This document shows, in pieces, positions 57,835-64,000 of a DNA stretch of 64,000 bases. This stretch comes from Hyphodiscus hymeniophilus (Eukaryota > Ascomycota > Leotiomycetes > Helotiales > Hyphodiscaceae): the NCBI GenBank assembly GCA_016508695.1, contig VNKQ01000015.1, positions 1,116,001 to 1,180,000 on the forward strand, read 5' to 3'. The notes beneath the pieces were generated by a model. The model saw nothing but the letters and a program-made list of their open reading frames with translations. It made no database searches and had not been told where the DNA came from. How positions within the stretch are numbered: position 1 is the stretch's first letter; every line of letters starts with the position of its first letter. The translations under genes were made by a program, and so were the position numbers.

Positions 57835-58785
57835 GAAACCTCTGGTGACGGATAATGGAGAGATTGGATTGGTGGAGGAGGAGTATTGCTCGACCGACGC
57901 CATAAAATCGCCATTGTGCTAAAAAGGAGACGATATGAAGAGTTTGTCTGGTAATTCGGAAACGCTTCAAGTTGACGAAAAAAGAATGGAAGATCTGGTG
58001 GTCGAGGCTGTTTAGGTTACGTAAGTGAAGAAGAACCCCATGAGTCGAGGGGCCCTTGAGGTGTGGACATCGCCAAGATTCGGAACTTCTTCCTTCATCC
58101 TCAACTCCACCCAAGAACGATCCCAAAAGCACCAACACAGAACCATTAGCAATCGAATCGGAAGCACCAAAGCCCTTGCAGTATCAAGGAGAAGAGGGAT
58201 CTGTTGTCATATCATGCAGGATGTGCATGTCCAATGCACTTCAGAGATGCGGTGAATGTTGCTGGATCAAATAGCAGAGAGTTCTTGAAGATCCGGCATC
58301 AGCATTGAGCCTCAACCCTCCACAAGCAACAATACGGCGTATTTACCCTGTTGAAAACGCAATCCGGGATTTGAACCCCTCCACACGGGCAATGAATTTA
58401 TGCACTGCCCATGTGGCAGCACCAGCATGGCAAGATCTCTTATGGCTCCTGAGCCGCGGGGCCGTGACTGAGGAGAAGAGGAGCGCAGCAGAGTCCGCAA
58501 AGATGCATTTCTTCTCGGGGTGAAGGAGAGAGGGGTACTTATGACCATTTGACAACACTGTTTCGACAACAGTATAGGACCCAGTCCAGGCTCAAATATG
58601 TTACACAAGAGATTCAGCAGGGCATGGGAGGAAGGATCCGTGGATCCGTGGTCTACCGTGAACATCTCGAGAGCTACAGCCGCTAACGATCTCTTGACGC
58701 TCGATGTCGTATGTTTACGAATTCCTACACATTCCCTGGTGAGTCTTCAACGGCCGGGGAGGACAAGGCAATGGCGGGTCCGGAA

Positions 58786-58833
58786 AGCGAAAGCGAAGGC
58801 GAAGGCGACGGCGTGTCTGTGTGTCTGTGTGTC
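58786..58833. repeat. GCGAAG and GTCT/GTGT simple repeats
   Basis: A GCGAA(G/A) run merges into alternating GTGTCT units. Confidence 0.7.
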
Positions 58834-59529
58834 TCTCCAAGATGAGAAGAGAATATTTGCTAGACATTCGGTGTGTGTGGTCCAGAGGAAAAGTAGGAAA
58901 AGTCAAGCACGCCAGTGTGGTTTCTGTTACTCAATCTGAAGCCCAGAGCCGAAGCAAAGCCCAATCCCAATCCAACACATCTGGATCTCCAGCTAATTAA
59001 CCTACTCACTAATGCTCCGTTTGTACTAGACAACTTTACAACCCTCAGAATCCGAACTAGGACCAGACAGCATTTTCTTCATCTTTACCTAGTCTCTGAT
59101 GATGGATGTTTACAGTATGAGTGGGTTCATTAGGTGATTTAGGAAGGACATTTGTTGCTTGCGCATGTGTGCCTGTGGCTGCGTTTGTATCCATATCTTG
59201 GCCATCAAGGTACTGTTGATTAACGGCTCAGACTCGAAAGAGGAGTCAAGGCAAGGCAAGGCGCAAGGTACAAACAAACCTCGGACACAATAAGGTATCT
59301 CTGGATGTGACCACAGCACGTGGTTCGAACCGTTGGGCGAAGAAGACGATGCCGTTGCCCCTCCACCTCTATTTGCAACCTCTAACCTCTAACTTCGTGG
59401 CTTCCTACTTCCTCATCCCAGATCCCTTCTCGGTCAAATGCCGTGTTTTCTCATCAGTATCACCTCACTGCTCCATCACTCTCCCCAGACCAACTTCTCT
59501 TATAAACTCCTCGATCCATCCGAAGCCTT

Positions 59530-59558
59530 CCTCTTTCTCTCTCTCTCCCTCTCTATCT
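59530..59558. repeat. CT-rich tract
   Basis: A pyrimidine stretch of CTCTCT type about 970 bp upstream of the nmrA start codon. Such tracts often mark fungal promoters near transcription starts. Confidence 0.6.
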
Positions 59559-59879
59559 CATATACACACACAAACTCTCGCTCGTCCGGCTTCCCACATA
59601 TTTCGGCCTGTTACCTAACAGCAGCCATTCCTCACGTAATAGATAACTCTTACACGACCACAATAAACCGACACTGAATAAATCCTCGACTGTTCTCTCC
59701 ATCTCCTCAGTCTCCATACTCGACAACCCCCATCTTTGACGAGTCCGATCGCATTCAGAAAGGAGACGGCCAAGTCTTCAAGCTTTTTGCTCTAACTAAA
59801 AGCATCGCTGTAATTACCTACCTTGACTTAACAAGTCGTCCACCAACAACAACCCCTCAAACCTCACCGCCTTCCTCTG

Positions 59880-59906
59880 CGACGCACGCACGCACGCACG
59901 CACGCA
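59880..59906. repeat. (CGCA)n microsatellite
   Basis: About six perfect copies of the tetranucleotide, inside the presumed nmrA leader. Confidence 0.9.
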
Positions 59907-60524
59907 GGCTTACGCCCCTCACTCGTCCTACCATCAGCATCATCAATTCTTCGCACCAAGGAATTCCGATTGGTGGTGGTGAAAATCGTCATCGAGCTTA
60001 TATCCAGTGTCTCCCTTCGATCGAGTCCTGCGTTCATTCTACTGGGAGGAATCAATCCAGCTTTTCACGGAAACAACAACAGCAGCAAAAGCAGCAGCAA
60101 CGAGAACAAACAGAGAGAAAACTCGACGTTTCAATTTGTCAGTTTTCAGTTTTCACCGCATCACGCCGCCCCTGATCGACACGACACCAAATCGAGAGCT
60201 TAATCCCCGCGATCGTCAACCACAGGGGGGGCCTGCGCCGAGGAGCATAAGGCCAAGCAGTTGTCGCCATTCTGCAGTCGCTCAGCGGCGCATTGAAAGC
60301 TGAAAGGCGCAATATCTTTCGATATTTTTAATTCCATTCCCGCCATTTCTGCTCGAGTAGGATAGAATCCTCAACTCAGGTCCTCCTAGCTGACATCAGA
60401 AAGCTGGGGTGCAAAAGACCCAAACAAACAATCATCGCTCGCCCTGGGGCTGGCTACCGGTATTCTCCCAAGCCACCCTTCCCCCACCTCCCACCCGACC
60501 CCACGATACAGTATCAACCCATCC

Positions 60525-61880
60525 ATGCCCTCCGCGACCCCTCGGTCTGCCCTGGCAATCAGACCCCGCCCATCCCATCAACAGCCCGAACCTCCTCCAC
60601 GCAAGCTCAAGCACGCTCCCTGTACCTCTCTTCCCGACACATCACCTCTCGCTGGCTTCGCTCCAGTTCAACTCCCCCGTGGTTACACAGACGAACGTCC
60701 CACAAAACGTCCCATGACAACCCCCAGTCAGACCATCGCTGTCGTAAACTCTTCCGGTAGACAGGCAGCGTCTTTCATTCGCGTCGCGAGCGCAGTAGGG
60801 TATCATGTTCGAGCACAGCTCAGGAACCTCGATGGAATTGTCGCAAACGAGATCTCAAGCCTGCCGAACGTCACGGTGATCGTAGGGGATCTATACACCA
60901 AGCCCTCTCCAACTTCGAGTGCGAGCCCAGCATCCGATGTGGGAGTCAATCATGAGTTAATAGCCAATCTATTCCGGGGCGCGCAATTAGCATTCATCAA
61001 TACGACATTTTGGGGAGACGAAGTAGCTATTGGAAAGGCTTTGGCAGACGCAGCAGTGAAAGTCAACATCCAGCATTACATCTACAGCACGATGCCAAAC
61101 CATTCCCTGCATAACGAGAATTGGCCATCTCTCCCTCTCTATTCCTCCAAAGCTTCCATCGAGTCCTACATTCGATCTCTCCCTACGCTTGCTCCAAGAG
61201 CGACATATATCTATACCGGAATCTATAACAATAACTTCACGTCTCTCCCCTATCCACTCTTCTGTATGGAATTGCAACCAGATGGTTCATTCATCTGGCA
61301 AGCTCCATTTCACCCAGACGTCAAACTACCTTGGCTAGACGCCGAACACGACGTTGGAGCCGCAGTTTTGCAACTCATCAAAGACGGCGTACGGAAATGG
61401 GGCAACGGGGAAAGGATCGCATTAGCATACGAGATGTTATCTCCCAAAGAAGTATGCAAAGTCTTCGCACGAGGCGTAGGAAGACCGGTTCGATATCGCA
61501 GAGGTCAGATCGAGATCAAAGTTAAGATTCCAGATGGATATCGGGACCAATTGGTTGGGCTGGAGAAGATGTACCAACTCGGCGCAAAAGACCCGAAGCT
61601 CCAGCCGCCGTACTTCGGAGATCAGAAGTTGGAGGATAATTGTCCGGAGGAGGCTTTGGCGCTTTGGGAGGGGTACAGAGGCTTGGAGGAATATGCGAGG
61701 GAGGTGTTCCCGTTGGAGGAGGCAGCTAATGGTTTAACGTGGATGAATGAGGAGGACGGTAGGATTGAAGGAGGGGATGATGGGGATTCCGAAGATGATG
61801 GCGATGACGATGAAGGGCTGACGATCGGTGGTGGAGCAGAGACACCTGCAAGGAGGGAAGAGGAAGGTTGGCTTGCATAA
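60525..61880 (+). CDS. nmrA: Nitrogen metabolite repression regulator NmrA
   Basis: Single exon, 451 aa. NmrA binds the C-terminus of the GATA factor AreA/Nit2 and restrains it when good nitrogen is available; it senses NAD(P) but has no dehydrogenase activity. Evidence: the Rossmann entry IAVVNSSGRQAASFIRVASA near residue 70, HVRAQLRNLDG, the AFINTTFWGDEVAIGKALADAA block, HYIYSTMPNHS, and a very strongly conserved YTGIYNNNFTSLPYPLFCM. The N-terminal 65 residues are Pro/Arg-rich and disordered. The C-terminus is an acidic low-complexity tail (GDDGDSEDDGDDDEG). The start at 60525 is the first ATG of the frame; an internal ATG at MTTPSQ (near residue 64) is an alternative start. Confidence 0.93.
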   Translation: MPSATPRSALAIRPRPSHQQPEPPPRKLKHAPCTSLPDTSPLAGFAPVQLPRGYTDERPTKRPMTTPSQTIAVVNSSGRQAASFIRVASAVGYHVRAQLRNLDGIVANEISSLPNVTVIVGDLYTKPSPTSSASPASDVGVNHELIANLFRGAQLAFINTTFWGDEVAIGKALADAAVKVNIQHYIYSTMPNHSLHNENWPSLPLYSSKASIESYIRSLPTLAPRATYIYTGIYNNNFTSLPYPLFCMELQPDGSFIWQAPFHPDVKLPWLDAEHDVGAAVLQLIKDGVRKWGNGERIALAYEMLSPKEVCKVFARGVGRPVRYRRGQIEIKVKIPDGYRDQLVGLEKMYQLGAKDPKLQPPYFGDQKLEDNCPEEALALWEGYRGLEEYAREVFPLEEAANGLTWMNEEDGRIEGGDDGDSEDDGDDDEGLTIGGGAETPARREEEGWLA

Positions 61881-62811
61881 GGTGGTGTTGAGATCTCCCA
61901 TGAGTACAGGAACACAGAGCGCAAGCATGGAATGACAATAGTGCATATAATCGGCCAACAAAAGGACATATACCAAACGACAGCCACGAAGGGGAGAACG
62001 TCCTGGATCCGGAAAATAAAAGCTTGCATTTGGGTACGAAGTAAATGCTAAAGGATCCAAATCCCGTCACATCTCCCTGGCGTTTGAGCCGGAGCAGGCC
62101 GGGATTCTTTTCCTCGTTTCATTTTTCTTCCTTGGAATTACAGCATTGCGTGGACGGCGGTCTGGGAGGTTTTTTATTTTATTTGCATAGCATGGATGGA
62201 CGGGAGGTTATCCCACGAGAAAATGACATAGCAATACACCAATGCAACATAATACGCTCAAACGCATCACCAAATTCCAAGCTGAATGTTCGTGAACAGC
62301 GCTTTGATATTTCCGAGAGGGAAATCCGGAGCGTTGTGTACTGTCTCTTCCGGCATATAACTTCACTAATATTCGAACTTGAAACAGATACACATATCGA
62401 GTAGAAGTGAATGAGGTTCAGATCTAAGAGATCCAGCAATATGATCGAAGCAAGAAAGAAAGAATCTGCAACGTCGTGTGGTGAGCGCTCCTACACCTAA
62501 GTCAGAGAAAACTAGCTGCGAAGCAGACTAACTGCGCACTCGCACGGGAGTGCAACAAGTACCTGGGGACAAGCGGCGGAGCTTGTGCTTGATTTTTACA
62601 GTGATTGATTGCGAGCCTCAGGACTAACAGCATCCGTCCCGGTATTCTACCTATGGGTCAGTTGATACCATTAAGTTGAGACTCCCCGAAAGCATTGATT
62701 CTTTCAATGTGTACATTTCTGGGCGTTTCTGAGCTCCATATTCCAACACAGGTATGATACAGAGAGGTCACTTCGCCAATGCTCTCGTTATTATCCGTAC
62801 AAGGCTACAAT
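61881..62811. other. Convergent intergenic region
   Basis: It lies between the 3' ends of nmrA and the bL27m gene. No gene or notable repeat is seen. Confidence 0.5.
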
Positions 62812-63649
62812 TCACTTCTTCTTCCTCGACAGTCCCCTCTTCTCCGCATTCTTCGTCTTCCTCAACGTCGTCTTCCTCCACGCCGTCCACCGATCCCTCG
62901 GCACGAACGGCGCAACCTTGACCTTCGCCCTCTCCGCCGCCCTTCCGATCTGCCAGTTGGCCTCTCGGTACATGTACCCCGGCCGGATCGTGAGCTCCAT
63001 GCCCTCCGTGCCCCTCCTCTCCTTAACCTTCCTCTTCCTCACCACCGGCGTGACCTCCTGCAGCTGAATCTCGGCACCCTCTTCTACGACCTCAGGTAGT
63101 TCCATCTTCGTAGCCTCCATCCCGAGGCGTCGCCGCCGCGCGGAGTTCGGGGGCAGCGGAAGGACTTGGTCGCGCTCGAAGGTGACGCCGATGTATTGGC
63201 GTTTCGGGTTCGTCTTGGGGTCCTTGTAGTATTTCACGTAACCCGGCTGCGTGGCGTAGATGGTGTGGTCGCGGCCCATGGCGCAGTTCTCGCCGGGGAA
63301 CCAGAGCGAGCCTCGTTGCCGGAAGATGATGTTGCCTGGGATAACGTATTGTTCTGTGTCAAATGAGCATCAATTCAAACAGTCCTGGGATCAAATTTCT
63401 AGGTGTGAAAAGCTACTCACCACCGGATTTCTTCGCCCCTAATCTCTTTCCCGGTCCGTCCTTCGCCTTGTTCACGGCTCCTTGCTGTTGATGCGAAGCG
63501 TGCCTCACAAATGTCAAAACCGGACCAGCATTCTTGACCGAAAGCGCCGCGAAAGCGTCGTTGAGAGCCGTCTGCGTTCCTGAGGTACCGGATCGACCAA
63601 TTGACTTGATAGCTGCCCTTAACGGCGGCTGCAGTCGTGGGAGCAGCAT
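62812..63649 (-). CDS. Mitochondrial large-subunit ribosomal protein bL27m
   Basis: Exons are 63649..63421 and 63353..62812, giving 256 aa. The start is ATG in MLLPRLQPPLRAAIK, a basic mitochondrial presequence; frames further upstream are ignored. After processing, around RHASHQQQGAVNKAKDGPGKRLGAKKSG, the conserved bL27 core runs YVIPGNIIFRQRGSLWFPGENCAMGRDHTIYA and GYVKYY. The fungal-specific C-terminal extension (ending RGLSRKKK) is long and basic, like yeast Mrp7. It acts in the peptidyl-transferase region of the mitoribosome. It diverges from LCL2 with 246 bp between starts. Confidence 0.93.
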
Positions 63650-63895
63650 TGTAGTTGAAGGTTGTCGTTGGAAGCTCTCGAAAATCGATCGTTGACAATG
63701 ATCGGCTAAATTTACTGATATGCTAAATTGGCGTGACAGACAAGCTGTCGAATTCAACGTGCTCCGTCCATAGTTAACACATCTCACATCTAACTGAACA
63801 ATAACTTGAAGGACCTGTCTGTCTGGATTTCCCTTTCATTTACAAAGGCCGTCATCCTACACTGCTTCTCTGGTTACAGCCTCCGCCTCGCCAAA

Positions 63896-64000
63896 ATGCC
63901 ACGTCTTCTCTCTTTCCTATGGACCTTCCTGCTCTTCGCAGGAGCAAACGCCCAATTCCAGTTCTTCGAGCAGATGTTCAACGGGGGGCAACAGCAGCAG
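63896..64000 (+). CDS. LCL2-like secreted/ER protein, 3' part outside window
   Basis: Only the first 35 codons are present. A signal peptide (MPRLLSFLWTFLLFAGANA) is followed by QFQFFEQMFNGG and a glutamine run, the typical start of fungal long chronological lifespan protein 2, an ER-linked protein of unclear role. Truncated by the window edge. Confidence 0.8.
   Translation, partial: MPRLLSFLWTFLLFAGANAQFQFFEQMFNGGQQQQ

Larger units (their letters stand above)
55247..60524. other. 5.3 kb region without a supported protein gene; includes the nmrA leader
   Basis: No open frame here shows family features. It contains several simple repeats (56105-56184, 57805-57834, 58786-58833, 59530-59558, 59880-59906). 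The last 1 kb is pyrimidine-rich with scattered upstream ATGs, consistent with a long 5' leader or promoter of nmrA. A non-coding RNA or an unrecognised orphan gene cannot be excluded. Confidence 0.5.

Noticed and set aside
58340..58440. tRNA-like B-box and hairpin on the minus strand
   Set aside because: GGTTCAAATCC is present, but no matching acceptor stem, D arm or seven-base anticodon loop can be built around it.

Overview
This window is nuclear DNA of a filamentous ascomycete (Pezizomycotina). Genes are intron-poor to moderately split. Most introns are about 50-75 bp, with GTRNGY donors and CTRAC-like branch sites just before the acceptor. Gene content is typically fungal: a Zn2Cys6 regulator, a CBM1-bearing carbohydrate-active enzyme, a GH76 cell-wall enzyme, an NmrA regulator, a quinate/sugar permease and LCL2. 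The class cannot be fixed from the sequence alone; Leotiomycetes is a guess. Exon structures were derived by hand from splice motifs, phase agreement and family knowledge, and none has been tested against transcripts.

Region 1-20 kb is the more accessory part. It holds the 3' end of a CBM1 protein, a degraded tRNA-Asp, a Bli-4-like short-chain dehydrogenase convergent with a Zn2Cys6 regulator, a small secreted protein, an L-asparaginase with ankyrin repeats, a NAP/Vps75-type histone chaperone, a secreted carboxylesterase that looks broken by two frameshifts, and a quinate-permease-like transporter with a promoter rich in CreA-type motifs. Region 19-29 kb holds succinate dehydrogenase subunit C, a coiled-coil metallophosphoesterase, an LCCL-domain membrane protein, the accessory subunit of tRNA-guanine transglycosylase, and an NmrA-like oxidoreductase.

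Region 31-44 kb contains a PTR2-type peptide transporter, a METTL25-like methyltransferase, a divergent pair (ER prolyl 4-hydroxylase and a redox-degenerate PDI-like protein ending in HDEL), an SGNH hydrolase, a PRISE-type SDR and a GPI-type GH76 mannosidase. Region 44-64 kb is mostly housekeeping: TFIIIC subunit Sfc1/Tfc1, the PP2A B56 subunit Rts1, a Tlg1-like SNARE, a BCS1-like AAA ATPase, the nitrogen regulator NmrA after a 5.3 kb gene-free stretch, mitochondrial ribosomal protein bL27m, and the start of LCL2.

The most interesting observation is the prolyl 4-hydroxylase/PDI-like pair at 36.2-38.8 kb. The two genes diverge from a 264 bp shared promoter. The hydroxylase has a signal peptide but no ER-retention tail. 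The PDI-like partner has an HDEL tail but no CxxC site. This parallels the alpha/beta arrangement of animal collagen prolyl 4-hydroxylase, in which PDI serves as the retaining, structural subunit.
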